Part shown: positions 22,967 through 34,220 of the stretch, one piece after another
Layout of the letters: every line of letters starts with the position of its first letter
Numbering within the stretch: position 1 is the stretch's first letter
NCBI GenBank assembly: GCA_010015745.1
Contig: ML978161.1
Span: 62,001 to 126,000, forward strand
Origin: Setomelanomma holmii
Taxonomy: Eukaryota; Ascomycota; Dothideomycetes; Pleosporales; Phaeosphaeriaceae
Reading direction: 5' to 3'
DNA length: 64,000 nucleotides
The notes under the pieces: generated by a model
Database searches by the model: none
The model's input: only the letters and a program-made list of their open reading frames with translations
What the model was told of the DNA's origin: nothing
Translations under genes and position numbers: made by a program

Positions 22967-23446
22967 GGATTAGAGAGGTTGGAGGGGACGAGGCTGTGGA
23001 GGACGTGAAAATAGCATGTTTGCATTTGTGTAGATAACTCTTACCGATTGGATTGCATGTTTCTAAGTCTTGGGTGTCACTGCATCGGCGGTATTGGAAT
23101 GAAAATTGCAAAACACACTCTAGTTGTTTGGGATATAGGTATATGCTCGTAGCTCGAAATAACAACAAATAAACGCCGTTTTCATGCATCGCTTCCGGAC
23201 GCTCCGTCCTCAAATTTGCGCCTCAAGAACGCCTAATCCCTAGCCTGATAGGTATTACAGGTACTCCTTCGCTACATGTTGCAAAAGCGCTCAACCACGT
23301 ACATTGGTGGAGAAGAAGGAAACAAAGTCGTCCGTGGAGCAGTTTGCAGGATGTGCGCGCCGTCGAAACCTCAAGGAAGCAGGTAAAAGGTCTATCGCTC
23401 ATCGCTCGTGTAAAAAAGTCTGAACCAAAATCGTGAGTGGCCTCGA
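22967..23446. other. Convergent 3' intergenic region
   Basis: 480 bp between the ends of the PAN-domain gene (+) and the GT34 gene (-). Nothing was recognised beyond the 3' flanks. Confidence 0.4.
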
Positions 23447-24674
23447 TCAAGGATTCCCAGTCATTGGCTTCCAGACATCCTTATGTCCCTTCTTGCCCCA
23501 AAACTCCTCAAACCACTCCTGACACTTGCCGCCGACCCAGCAGCCCGCAAAGTGCACCAGCAAATCGCCATCGCGGTAGCCCATATTATCGCCGCCCTGG
23601 ACGTACGCGTTGAACTTGCGCTGCGGGTAGATGCCGACGTGGTTACGCACGAGCTGGTGCTCGAGCATCAGGTGCTTGATGGCGTCTTGCTCTGCGCCGC
23701 CGTGTTCCTGGCCCATGAGCATGGTGTAGTCGGTCATCATCTCGAGGAGCCAGCGCGTGAAGGCGGAGCGCCGGAAAAAGGTGCTGCCCGTGTTGACGCT
23801 TTGGTGGTCTTGGGTGATGAGGATGTCGATTTCCTCGACGCGGAAATCCTTGGGCGTGTTGATGTGGGTCGGGTTCTTCTTGAGTTGGCCGTCGAGGATC
23901 GGGGTGTCGCGCATTAGGCCGCGCTTGATGGCAGCGGGAGAGAGGATTTTGTCGACGAGGTCGTAGTCGGGGGTCATCATGATGATGTCGGTATCGATGA
24001 GCCAGACCCATTCGGAATTGGGGTAGAGGTGGAAGGCTTCAGCGACTGCGGGGATCTTGGACCATGTCTGTTGTGCTGTTAGCATCTGCCTTGTGAAGCC
24101 TTATCGTACCAAAGTCGCGTACCCTGTGCGCCTCGCCAATGTCGTAGCGGCTTGTGTTGAGCCAGAGGTTGGTGTAGCCGTGCTTTTGGCAGTACTTTTC
24201 GCGGTCGTCGAGCACGCGTTCTAGCACGTTGGGGATCGCGCTGTTGTGGCCGCCGCCGTCGCTCGCCGTCAGCACCACCACGTCGCGATTTCGTGGTGTG
24301 CGCGCATAACCGTCCATGGAGGCCGCATGTTTCGGTATACTCCAGTCCCACTCGGGTTGCGCCTTGAAGTAGCCAGGTTGCGGCTTATCGTTGTTGTTTG
24401 TGACGGGCGCTATCGCTTCGCCTGGCGAATAATTTCTGTAGTAGTCGACGGGAACATCGCCGTAGAATCTAAAGAGCACGATGAAGATGGTGACAATCGA
24501 GATGGCGATTATTATTGATCTGCGGAGGCGCGTTAGCTGTGGGCCTCGTAGAAATTGAATCTGACGCCCAGAGGGTGTAGGGCGATAGCTGGGTACCAGG
24601 TACCGTTGCACGTACTTTCTGGGCAGAGCCTGGAGGGCTTGCATGTTTCCGATATTTGGGAATGAGCGCAGCAT
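23447..24674 (-). CDS. GT34 glycosyltransferase (galactosyl/mannosyltransferase, Mnn10/Mnn11/Gma12 type)
   Basis: Golgi type II membrane enzyme that adds a hexose to N- or O-linked glycans. Two exons, 24674-24123 and 24067-23447, encode 390 residues; the intron is 55 bp with branch GCTAAC. A cytosolic basic N-terminus precedes one signal anchor (about residues 54-72, SIIIAISIVTIFIVLF). The catalytic domain begins at VVVLTASDGGGHNSAIPN. YDIGEAHRTWSKIPAV spans the splice junction. The metal-binding DXD motif is LIDTDIIMM, about residues 209-211. GGAEQDAIKHLMLEHQ and LLVHFAGCWVGGKCQEWFEE close the fold, as in the family. GT34 includes both alpha-galactosyl and alpha-mannosyltransferases, and I cannot choose between them. 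A second in-frame Met lies ten residues in. Confidence 0.88.
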
Positions 24675-25847
24675 CGGGAAACAGTCGCAGCGCGATGCTC
24701 GAGAGCGCAGAGGGATGTATTAGGTATTAGAGGGCTGTAGCAGGGACACGAGAAGACATGCGCGGCCCCTTGACAAGAGGCTCAGCACTCACCTCTGGCC
24801 AAGAACGAAGGCGCGCAGAAGCAGCAAAAGGGGCCTATTGTTCTGGGCCTCTTGACAGCGGTGTAATTTATTGTTTGCTGCTGACACGCTTATCTAGACA
24901 CGGTCATTGGGCCGGACGAGCCCGCGATGGCGTTATTATCGCGCGCACGCCGAACCACCCTTTCAGCAGCTAATTACAGCAGCACACGCCGTCCACGCCA
25001 CGCCATACACCGCGAGCTTGACGCGAGGGCATCGCAAGAGTTTGCGCCCCTTCCTTGATTGACGAATTGGTAGATGGCCCATACAGCTCATCAATCCACA
25101 GAGCAGACCTCGAGTCGTTGGCACGACTTCTTGATATCTCTTTTCGAACAACTTTTGCGTCATTTCCGCTCTCTCGTATCCGCGAAGTTGCCCTCAACAT
25201 ATCTGGCAACGCCATGCTGAGTAACCCTGAGCTGATGATTTTGCGGGAACATGCAACGTTACTCTGTCGCGCAGAGCGATCCAAGGAGACGGAAACTATT
25301 CGATGCGGCCTGACTGAAATCTCATGCGGCACCGTTACGAGAAGATCACATTTTGTGGGGTGATCTGACAGACTTGATAGCGCTTCAGCCGCAACGTTGG
25401 TAGCGTTCAGATTTTGATCGACATCCTTACACTGTGTCCAAGTGTCCCAGTGGTTGTAGTCTGACCATGTCGATGCTCCCAACCACATTATCACACCCGC
25501 AACACCATGCATGCAGTCGAACTTGTTGTCAGTAAACGCTCATCACGTGTTGTCCTCCACTTTATGTCAGCGGGAAGGAGCGGAGGTGCTGCCCTCCGAT
25601 TGGCTGTTATCGATGGGTCTCAAAGTTCACCGAGACAAGTCCAGCAACGACTGTCCTTGCAACGGCTGTCCCGAAGACACCATCATTAACACATCAACTC
25701 ACGAAGCGCATGTTATATCATTTTGCATTGACACGTTTTCTTTTCCAAGCATCTATTGATTGAATCGCCTTCAAAGAATCAGAACATCAGCTTCAAACCT
25801 TTCATACCACCGTGGGCACACCACTAGATTCTTTCTTAGATATCATC
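24675..25847. other. Intergenic between GT34 and thioredoxin-fold genes
   Basis: 1.2 kb. One frame, 24970-25512 (-, 180 codons), has fairly even composition but no motif, and opposite-strand frames overlap it. It is kept only as a possible orphan gene. Nothing else was recognised. Confidence 0.3.
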
Positions 25848-26255
25848 ATGGCCCCTTACTTCACCACCCTCTCCTCAAAAGACGACTACAAAACCCTCGT
25901 CACTCCCGCAACCGGCAAAGTCATCCTCGTCGCCTTCTGGCCCGGGGACTCAACATCCGAATCTCTCATCGCGGCACTCAAAAAGAATCTACCAAAATCG
26001 TCCTTCGCCGAGCTCGGAATCGTGGACGCGTATTGCTTTGATGTCTACGCCCTGCCTGAGCTGGCTACGGAGCTGGATGTGACATTTGTGCCGACGCTCA
26101 TGTGGTATCTGGATGGTATCCAGGATGCGGTGGTCTGGCATCAGGGAGTGATGGTGGAGGGGGAGGGTGTGGAGAAGGGAGTTAAGAGGGTGGTCGAGAG
26201 GATTAAGGGGAGTAATGAGGTGGGTTTGGAGAGTGATAGTGATGATGATTGGTAG
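25848..26255 (+). CDS. Thioredoxin-fold protein lacking the CXXC active site
   Basis: 135 residues from the first ATG at 25848; the frame extends 12 codons upstream only through a GTG. The fold order resembles thioredoxin: beta strand GKVILVAFWPGDSTSESLI, helix, then FAELGIVDAYCFDVYALPEL, then DVTFVPTLMWYLDGIQDAVV, which retains the family's cis-Pro position. At the place where thioredoxins have WCGPC this protein reads FWPGDSTSE, with no cysteine, so a classical dithiol redox role is unlikely. The only Cys (in AYCFDVY) is not at the active site. The tail is acidic (ESDSDDDW). It may act as a scaffold or chaperone-like thioredoxin domain. Family confidence is moderate. Confidence 0.68.
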   Translation: MAPYFTTLSSKDDYKTLVTPATGKVILVAFWPGDSTSESLIAALKKNLPKSSFAELGIVDAYCFDVYALPELATELDVTFVPTLMWYLDGIQDAVVWHQGVMVEGEGVEKGVKRVVERIKGSNEVGLESDSDDDW

Positions 26256-27030
26256 GATGGAAGGCACGGTCACGGTCAGTAACGGATGGGGCAAGAGCGA
26301 TGATGTGGAGTCAGAACACGCGAAGAGAAAGAGCATGGGATATATAACGAAGATGGGAGAATAGGGATTGTAGAGAGATTGGTCTGATCGAGTTTCTCTA
26401 GGTGTTAGTATTCTTCTATGCCTCATCCTTTTCCCCCCATCCTGCAATTCTCGGGAGGGGTCTTCCTTAGCAGCAATTGAAGGGAGTATAAGCTACTACT
26501 GACCAAGGACAGATGTAGTCTACTCACGTTTCTTCTTAAGCTACCGAACATTTGTTGTTTCCGCCAACGCTGGTGCGGAGGATAACAATGTGGTGCAAGA
26601 CGCTGCAATGCCCTTCGCAATGACTTCGAAGTGAAAGCTGAACTACGCTTGGCCTCGACAGTTCTAGTATCGATTCACTTCGTCCCGCGTGAAAAGCAGT
26701 CGTTTGCACTCCCGCGCCGCGACACACTTAGTCACGTGTTCGCTCTTGGCATTATCACTTCCCGACCTCTTCATAACCTCGACCTTTTTGCGCTCAAACT
26801 GTTCTAATCACCCCCATTTCAGCGCTCAACCACGATCCAGCTGCCCGCAGACCTCCGCCGCCAACACATACTTGCGCACTGCGCGGCACAGCTTCTGGTA
26901 CCGCGCCTTCCTTCCCGAGCTAAATCCTGCCCATTGCACCAATACTGACAACTTTCAGCCCCTCATCACCTCATCACCTCATCGCCTCAAGTGGGAAGTC
27001 TCACGCCACAACTCAACTCTGGATCCCGCA
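26256..27030. other. Intergenic / leader of the coiled-coil gene
   Basis: About 775 bp. The frame of the next gene is open back to 26689, but that extension is Ser/Arg/His-rich and lacks conserved features. It is treated as leader. A short repeated run (CCTCATCACCTCATCACCTCATCG) lies at about 26959-26982. Confidence 0.35.
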
Positions 27031-30000
27031 ATGGACCCCATCCAGGGGAATTTGGCGGCGTTCGCGCACTGGATGCGACAGCACCCAGTCATCTTCGGCG
27101 GCTTGACTGCCAGCACGGTGTTGAATGTAGTCTTGTACAACCAGCTTGGTCAATCCAGTGACCGTCTTCTCACTGGTCCCCAAGCTGGCAACACCTTGGA
27201 AGCGCTCAAAGCCATTGCGTCTCCTGACGCCTCGCCTCACGCTATCCTCAACCAGCTTGATGCCTATCTCGCCACAAGTCAGTCTCCCCAGCTGGACCAT
27301 CGAACACGTCACGACCCTACGCAAATCATCGTCTCAGGTCCACGACCGCTGGCTTCACCATCGACGACGCTCGCCACCACACTGCTTGAGAATTCCGGCT
27401 CAATCGGCACAATCGGCACAGTCTTCGCAGGCTTTGCAGGCTTCGCATACAAGGCGTGCAGTAAGAAGGCGCGATAGAAGAAGAAGCATGAGGGCCTGTC
27501 TTTGTCCAGCGACGAAGTGATTGCCTGGCTCTATAGTGAACTGGAAAAGGCAAATGCTAGTACTAGCCTGGCTGACAATTTCGGCCGCGCTGCCATGAGA
27601 TCGCTGATCCGCTTCCACTCCTCGGAACTGCTCACCGAGAACGACTTGGCTGCTGCACAGCAGCAAATGCAAGATTTGATCTTGGGCATGACTTTGTCGG
27701 CGGCTCAGCACCGGCATGAGAAGATGAGGTTGAGACTCATCATCCAACGGAAGACGCGAGACAACATCACATTGGCCCTAGCCAGCCATTGCCTTCGAGC
27801 TGAACGCGGTGAACAGTATGTCGACAATAGGAGGTTGTGCATGCTTCTTATTGGTGCGCAGGAGCGTGTCGACAATCCTGTTCAAGCCGTGCAAGGACTT
27901 ACATCCGACGTTCAAGACCTTACATCTGATATGAGCGACTTGCTGCGTTGCAATACCGCCCTTCACCAGCGATATGTCTCTTCTGAGCTGAAGTTGTCAC
28001 AAAGCGTCGCTAACGAACAGCATCTCTCGACATTCTTGAAGAGCAAGGGAAAAGCCATGACTTCCCTGGAGAATACAAACACCCACTTGAAAGAACATGT
28101 GACGTCGCTGCAAACCAGCAACGAGCAGAAAGACGCGGCTGTATCTCAAATGAAGACACAGAAAGATGCAGCGGTCGCCAAGCTTACACAGGACAAAGAA
28201 GAGATTGAACGGAGCAGCAAGCGGAAAGACACGTCTATCTCTAGATTGGAGTCAGAGATGGCCGTGCTAGAAAGCACTATCAAGCAGCAACATGCTAAGT
28301 ACTCGGAATTGAAGGACATATACGACACCGAAGTCGATGGGAACGATGTGATCACCCGCGACCTTGAGACTAAGAACGATAAGCTGAACGGCACGGTCAC
28401 TCAGATCAAGGAGACCGTGATGGATCTCGAAGGACAGCGGGACGCTCTATCCGAAACCGTGGCGCAGGACAAAGATGTCATCTCCGGCCCCCGTGATGAG
28501 AAAGGCGATTTGCAGGCCAAGCTGAATCGGGAGGACAGCGACTTCGACGATCTCCAAAGCCAATATCAGACACTGCAACGCGAGCACGACGCTCTGAAAG
28601 TCGATCACGAATCAATGCAACGAAAGCTGCAGTCTCAAGTACAAGACGAAAAGAAGAAGGCGGCGGAGGCGAAAATCCAACTTGATGAAAAATGGTCCGC
28701 TCGGTTCGATTCCAACAACAAGGAGCATTCGAAGGATATTGAAGAGCAGAAGCGCGCGGCTGATGAACGATTCGTCGATCTGGAATCTGACAAGGAGAAG
28801 AAGATTGCGGCACTAGATCGAGAGCGCCTCGACGTCGAGACCACGCTCAACGCGACTATACAAGATGCCAAAGACAAGCAGAACCACCTTGACGACCTGG
28901 AAGCTTCTCTTCAGAAAAAGGAGGATGATATGACGGAGCTCAATATGGTTTCTACCGAGATGGCTGACAGAGTTTGCCGCCTTGAGCACTTGAATGAACA
29001 ACAATCTCACAAGGTGAAAGCCCACGAAGCTTCGCTCAAAGACAAAGATGCCGTCATCAATGACATCCAAGAAAACGCGCAAATATCCGCCAAAGAGCTT
29101 TCATCTTCAAAGTCACGTTTGTCTGCGCTGCAGGAAGACATGGAGAAGCTCGACCTCAAGCTCCAGGAGTCCCATAAACAATGCGACATCAACGTGGAAA
29201 AGCTTGGGGAGGCCAACGCCGAAACCGTTGGGCTCAAGACGACCCTGCAGTTTGCACGCCGCGAGAACGAAGAGAAGCTTGAGAAGCCCAATGAGGACAC
29301 CATCGAGCTGCAGGCCAAGCTAAAGACTGTACGCAAAGAGAACGAAAGCCTAGCTCTCAAGATCAAGGAACGTCAGGACGAGGCGAAGGCGAAGTCTGTT
29401 GAGCTTCAGGCCTCCTCTGAGGCCAAGGAGTGTCTCATTGCCACGATGCAATCTCTGCGCCAAGAGAAGGAGAAGCAGGAGGCCGAGCTGGATGAGCATC
29501 TGGAGCGGATCAACAAGACTGTTGGCAAGCTTGCAGCGTCCCAGAAAAATGAGAAGAAGCTTCTGTCTGAGGATAAGACTCTGCTCACAAAGAACGCAGC
29601 GGCGAAAGTTGCTGCAGATAAAGCAATCGAAGCCAAGCGACTTTCAGACCAGGAGCACAATCTTCTTCAGCAACAGCAGAAAGTCACTATCAGACAGCTT
29701 CAGTCGGAGGTTGAACAGAAGGCAAAGGAAACGGACGAGCACATTATATCATTGCAAGACGAGCTGCGACAGACCCGGCAAGATACTAAGGCCGAGGCGA
29801 GCAAGAAAGAAGCCGTCATCAAGACTCTGAAGTCACAGCTGAACGAGAACGAAACTCACCTCAAGCAGGAGGCCAACGACAAGCTTACGTTGCAGCGCGA
29901 TAGACTTCGCGCCGATCTAAAACACTCCCATGAGAATGAGAGGTCTCTGGACGAAGTCAAGAACTCGCATCAGGAGAAGATCGACACGCTCCAGCAGCGC

Positions 30001-30129
30001 GTTGGTGGTCAGGGCATTGAGCTTGAGCGGAAGGACATCGAGCTTAACAAATTGCGCGAACGGGTCAAGGCAGCGCCCATCACAACAAAGCATCAAGACC
30101 GCTCCACGCGCTCCGAGAGCCATGCTTGA
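27031..30129 (+). CDS. Large coiled-coil protein with N-terminal hydrophobic segment
   Basis: The first part (27031-27477) starts MDPIQGNLAAFAHWMRQHPV, has a membrane-like helix (VIFGGLTASTVLNVVLY) and a Gly-rich hydrophobic stretch (GTIGTVFAGFAGFAYK). It then meets TAG at 27475. The same frame continues from 27478 to 30129 as about 875 residues of almost unbroken Glu/Lys/Gln heptad coiled coil of myosin/SMC-rod style. A 54-bp intron 27456-27509 (weak donor GTGCAG, acceptor TTTGTCCAG) would remove the stop in frame and give 1014 residues. The stronger donor GTAAGA at 27461 puts the next exon out of frame. So this is either one gene with a non-consensus intron or one gene broken by a nonsense codon. 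The coiled coil suggests a structural, tethering or scaffold role. No known family is recognised. The 3' end is described separately. Confidence 0.6.
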
Positions 30130-30914
30130 ACCTACGGAGGCTCGTTCCGAGTCTGCTCGTTCAACGGAGAAGGCTGCCAGTCAGGGCTCACCACAACAGA
30201 ACATCAAGACCGTTCCAAGCGCTCCGAGAGTCGTGTCGCAGCGTATGGATGCAGTCTCGTCACAGGTCCCGGTAACGCCAGGGCGGCAAGGATCTAGAAC
30301 TCCTAACGAGCCATCCCCTCAGCCACCGAGCTTTAATGCCTCTGTCCCGCTTTGCCGGGATTTTAATCAAGCTTTCCATGGAAGCCACTATGCTCACCGG
30401 CGTTTTTGCAAGTTCTCCCAAGCTAAGGACAAGGAAACGACGTCGAAGTACAAGCCTCTGGAACAAACACCCCGCACACAGTATGGTTGTAGGAACTCCA
30501 ACTACCGGTATCGCAACCCACAAACGCCTTCGCTAGCTCAGTCTCAAAAAATTGGCGCCGTTAGCACAGCCCAGATTTACCAGCATCAGTATACCTCAAG
30601 CAACACGGCTTATGCGCCATCTCCATCCCGAGGCCACCGCTAACCTTTTGGTCCGACAGTTTCTTTCGCCGCGCCCGAGCCCCACCGCCCTGTATGCGTC
30701 ACATGGCCAGTACGCTAACTCCGTTAGCAACACTTACCCTACCTCACCACACTTGCACACTGGCTTCACGTCAACACCTAAGCCATATGGCGGCTCTCAA
30801 GACGCCTTCCCATCAGCGCAGCAGTCTTCACCTCAAGGTCACACCGCTTTGGATCAACGTCCAGCGCCGGACTACAACCCTGAAGCTCCTGAGTGGACGC
30901 CTCCTGGCTCCTAG
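30070..30914 (+). other. Continuation of the coiled-coil gene in two shifted frames, ending in a PAM2-like motif
   Basis: After the TGA at 30127 coding-like sequence continues. Frame two (to 30643) reads QQSIKTAPRAPRAMLEPTEA and, one 111-bp repeat later, QQNIKTVPSAPRVVSQRMDA. Frame three (about 30660-30914) reads Ser/Pro/Gln-rich low-complexity sequence ending YNPEAPEWTPPGS then stop. A branch-like CTAAC and acceptor GACAG at 30640-30659 suggest an intron into the last part; its donor is uncertain (GTTAGC at 30560 keeps phase). Either introns or frameshifts join these pieces to the coiled-coil ORF. The terminal YNPEAPEWTP resembles the PAM2 motif that binds the MLLE domain of poly(A)-binding protein, with Trp in place of Phe. 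Confidence 0.4.
30081..30235 (+). repeat. Imperfect 44-bp direct repeat, period 111 bp
   Basis: Copy 1 at 30081-30124 and copy 2 at 30192-30235 share most bases (CATCAAGACCG.TCCA.GCGCTCCGAGAG). The period is 37 codons, so both copies lie in the same phase. They code QQSIKTAPRAPR and QQNIKTVPSAPR in the second frame of the coiled-coil gene's tail. Confidence 0.75.
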
Positions 30915-31467
30915 ATCTCACGACAACAGAAGACGGACTCTGCCACATGACCAAAAACTTCTTGTAGATTACGAACCGCGGAAGACCGCGTAAACAACAG
31001 AACGACTTCAAGATTACCAATCGCGGACTCTGACTGCATTAACAACAGAGCGACTCAGTGGCAGAGTCTAAGTTTTCCGTGAACTTTTCTTTCTTTGTTT
31101 GGCTTTGTAGAGCGGCTCGGGGAGTAGGATAAGGGATGCGATGGTCTGGCATTAAAAGTTTTGTTCCATTTGCTTTTCAATTCGTGCGCTGGGTCGCACT
31201 CAACCGCTGTGGTTGAGTGCAAGGATAAGAGAATGTAACATGTCCAAGACACAAGTGTAGATAGATGAAAACCAATTCGCTTAACGAAATATGTCCACCG
31301 AATTCTTATTGTGAAAAGCTCACACATGCGACGTGACCTCCTTAGGGTTTTTGATTCCAAGACATGTCACAACGAACTTGCACAGCGACCACGCTGCGAT
31401 GCTTAGCCGGCCAATGAAACATTCCTCGATCCACTAGATCCGTCATCCAGAGGCCGATCCATCCTGC
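30915..31467. other. Convergent 3' intergenic region
   Basis: About 550 bp. It includes three similar short units (GACTCTGCC/GAACCGCGG/AACAACAGA-type text, 30930-31055) that look like worn tandem copies. No gene was recognised. Confidence 0.3.
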
Positions 31468-33190
31468 TCACGCCGACTTCACAGGTCTAACATCAACCAT
31501 CAACGGCTTCTTCTGCCACAGCGTGAACACCTCCTGATCAAACCAATCCCCATTCTCCGGCATGAGCTCAAGATCGAAATTAAACACCACCTTTGCTAGA
31601 ATCAAGCGCATCTCATGATACGCCATACTACACTCATCAGCACACGCGACATGTCTAGGATAAAGATGACTTACTTCTTTCCCAGACAATCCCTCGCCCC
31701 ATAAGAAAACGGCTGCAATACCGCCCGTTCGTCGTTTGCGTAGCGTGAGTCACCGATCCAGCGCTCGGGTATGAAGGATAAAGGGTCGGTGAACATGCGT
31801 GAGGAGGTGTAGATGGCGAGGTGTGGTGCGCTGACGGTAATCTACATCATCGTTAGCTTCATCTCATCTCGATATCATAAGAATTGGCGAGTATGTGTTG
31901 TGACGTGACTTACACCAGGCGGAACAAAATACCCACAGACTGTACTTCCCTCCCTGGGCGTAAGATGCGGCATTCCCACCGGCACAGGCGGATATTTCCT
32001 CAGCGCCTCTTTGATGCATGCGTTGAGATACGGCATTGCTTGCAGGACCTCCATCGTAATCTCGTCCGAGGAGGTAAATGTTGCCCTCACCTCCTCCTTC
32101 AGCTTGTCCATCTTGTCAGGATGCTTGAGTAACATAAACGTCAACCCCGCCAACAACGTCGCCGTAGTCTCCGTCCCCGCAACCATAAACAGTCCCGAGT
32201 TCGCATCCATCTGGCCCCTAGTCAGAACACTTTTCCCTCCCTTTTCTTCTTGTTGGAGAATCAGATCCCACAAGTCGACACCATCGCTCTGCCTACCCTT
32301 CTCCAGGCGCTTAGTAACTCGGGAGCTGGAGAAGTTGAAGTGCGCTTGTTGTGCTGTTGCGATGCGTTTGTGTAGCAGCCGACGGATTAGGTAGGTGGCG
32401 AGCGGGTAGTAGAAGTAGATGCGGCCGAGGAGGACGCTGATTCTGATATTTTGGAATATTATTGAAACCCAGGGGTTGCTTGGTGGTGAAGTCAGAATCG
32501 TAGCGTTGGGGCAAGTGTTGGGGTGGGAGACTTACTATGCGCCTTGTTCAAGCATGTGTAGAGACTCGCCGAAAGCTAGGTTCGACATGACGTCGAATGT
32601 TGTGAAGTTGTACATGGAGACGAGATCGAATGTTCCTCCTTTTTGTAAACAGGCTACAAGCTTGTCAGCGTACTTCGTGAACAGTGGCGCTTGTTGCATG
32701 AGCGCTCTATCCGAGAATGCCGTGGTAAAGATCTTGCGCGTTGCCGCATGCTCAGCAGGATCCTCGATGGTGATGAGATGTGAGACGCCATTCCATGGCT
32801 TCGTATATCTGTGGAAGTTCTTTGGTGGTGCTGAGCCTTTGCTCTCTTTTGGGCCATGCCCGTGGATGTCCCGCCATGCATTAGCATGGAGAAAACTGAG
32901 TTCGTCTGGCGAAATGCGGACGACCTCGCCGTATTGTTCATGAAGTTTCGCAACGTATTGTGGCAACTTGCCTTTCCCAACGGCGCGATGATGTGGGAAT
33001 CGTGTGAAGGCGGACAGCTTGGGACCAGGAAAGCGAGACAGTGGATGGAAGTAGACTCGATAGATGCCTCTTGCAAGCCATCGCACCGCGAGCTGAATTG
33101 TGTCAGTTTGGGAGGAACAAGTTGTCTTAGATGAAGTACAGCGACGAGAGCAAGTCCGACGACTTGCGATGTTGAGATGTTCTTCAACAT
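31468..33190 (-). CDS. Cytochrome P450 monooxygenase
   Basis: ER-anchored haem monooxygenase. Five exons: 33190-33140, 33092-32536, 32478-31914, 31841-31675 and 31627-31468. They encode 499 residues; introns of 47-72 bp are all in phase. The first exon supplies the membrane anchor (MLKNISTSQVVGLALVA). YRVYFHPLSRFPGPKLSAFT is the proline hinge typical of fungal secondary-metabolite P450s. The I-helix oxygen-binding AGTETT is near residue 303 and the ExxR motif EALR near 360. The haem-ligand motif FSYGARDCLGKN has Cys about 443, and MAYHEMRLILAKVVFNFDLE follows the last intron. All catalytic motifs are intact. The style resembles isotrichodermin-hydroxylase-like CYPs, but the substrate cannot be assigned. 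It is divergent from a glutathione S-transferase gene, a pairing compatible with xenobiotic or metabolite processing. Confidence 0.92.
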
Positions 33191-34220
33191 TCTGCGGGCG
33201 GGCAGCGATACGATGATGTCGAATAGTCAGGTACGGTTGTGAGCAGCCGCACAACTAATACTCATCGCCCTTTAGTAAACAAGAGCCCGAAGATTATATG
33301 TCTTCCACATCCTGGTCCATTTGTTCGATGATACTAGTGCAGGTTAAGCGACCCGGACTTTGACGCACTCTCATGCCAGCAGGTGAGCCCAACTCTTGAT
33401 GTTGTCCGCTTCAGCCTGTGCATCTGACAGTCAATAGTGTACTAGCTGACGCATGTCGATGATTGTAGTGAATGATCTGTCGCATCATCTGTAGCATGAA
33501 TATGCACTTACTGCCCACAATCCAGACTAGTGTCACATCGGAAAGCGGGAACAACGACAAGGCTAGGGTTCAGCCTTGCATTTTTGGGTGCCAATTGGTG
33601 CGTTATAAGAACAACTCCCTTGAAAGGCCTAAAGTCTGTCGCGCATCATGACTGGGTTTTCACATAACCCAGAGCGTTGCTAGTGGACCAATGCAAGGCG
33701 GAGGAAGGGCGGACGATGCTCGTCTGGAACCCCTGTGCCTCGGTGAGGTATCCGACCATCCGAGGGACAGCGCTCATATAACTTCAACAGATCATCATAC
33801 AGAGAAAGAAGGTGCGACAATGAAATATGCACTTCATCAGCGATGTGCTCGAAAACGCAGATAGCGAGTTGGAGTCACATTGTGTTCAGGTTGCGACAGT
33901 GTTGATGATGTCACCCAGCTCCCGTTCGGCAAAGGTGCTGAGGCTTTGGACTTCATCAGTGTAAGAAAGGAGGCTCTATAAGTAAGACTTAAGAAGAATA
34001 ATGTAGATAAAGAGGACGTAGCCACGAAAACATTTTGTGCGAGTTGGTAGTTCGGAACTGTGCTGCCAATCAAAGACCACTAGTAAGCTCTGATAATCTG
34101 ACATCATGATGAGCTAAGCTCTTGTGTATGACGACCAGGATCATCACGCTTCAAAACACCTTAAATCGAATTGACTTGCGAGACCAGCATTGTGAGCTCA
34201 ACATCACAATCCTTGCCACA
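33191..34220. other. Divergent intergenic region between P450 and GST
   Basis: About 1.03 kb containing both promoters. A TATAAT element lies at 33294-33299 on the minus strand, about 105 bp before the P450 start. A short AT-rich patch (33985-34015) precedes the GST gene. No gene was recognised. Confidence 0.4.
33294..33299 (-). promoter_or_regulatory. TATA-like element of the P450 gene
   Basis: TATAAT on the minus strand about 105 bases upstream of the P450 ATG (33190). The call rests on position and sequence only. Confidence 0.3.

Noticed and set aside
24970..25512. 180-codon minus-strand frame
   Set aside because: Composition is plausible, but there is no recognisable domain, signal peptide or neighbouring support. 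Not called as a gene.
27461..27509. Consensus-looking intron (GTAAGA..CCAG) in the coiled-coil gene
   Set aside because: It joins the exons out of phase and leads to TGA within three codons. An in-phase alternative with weaker donor is discussed instead.
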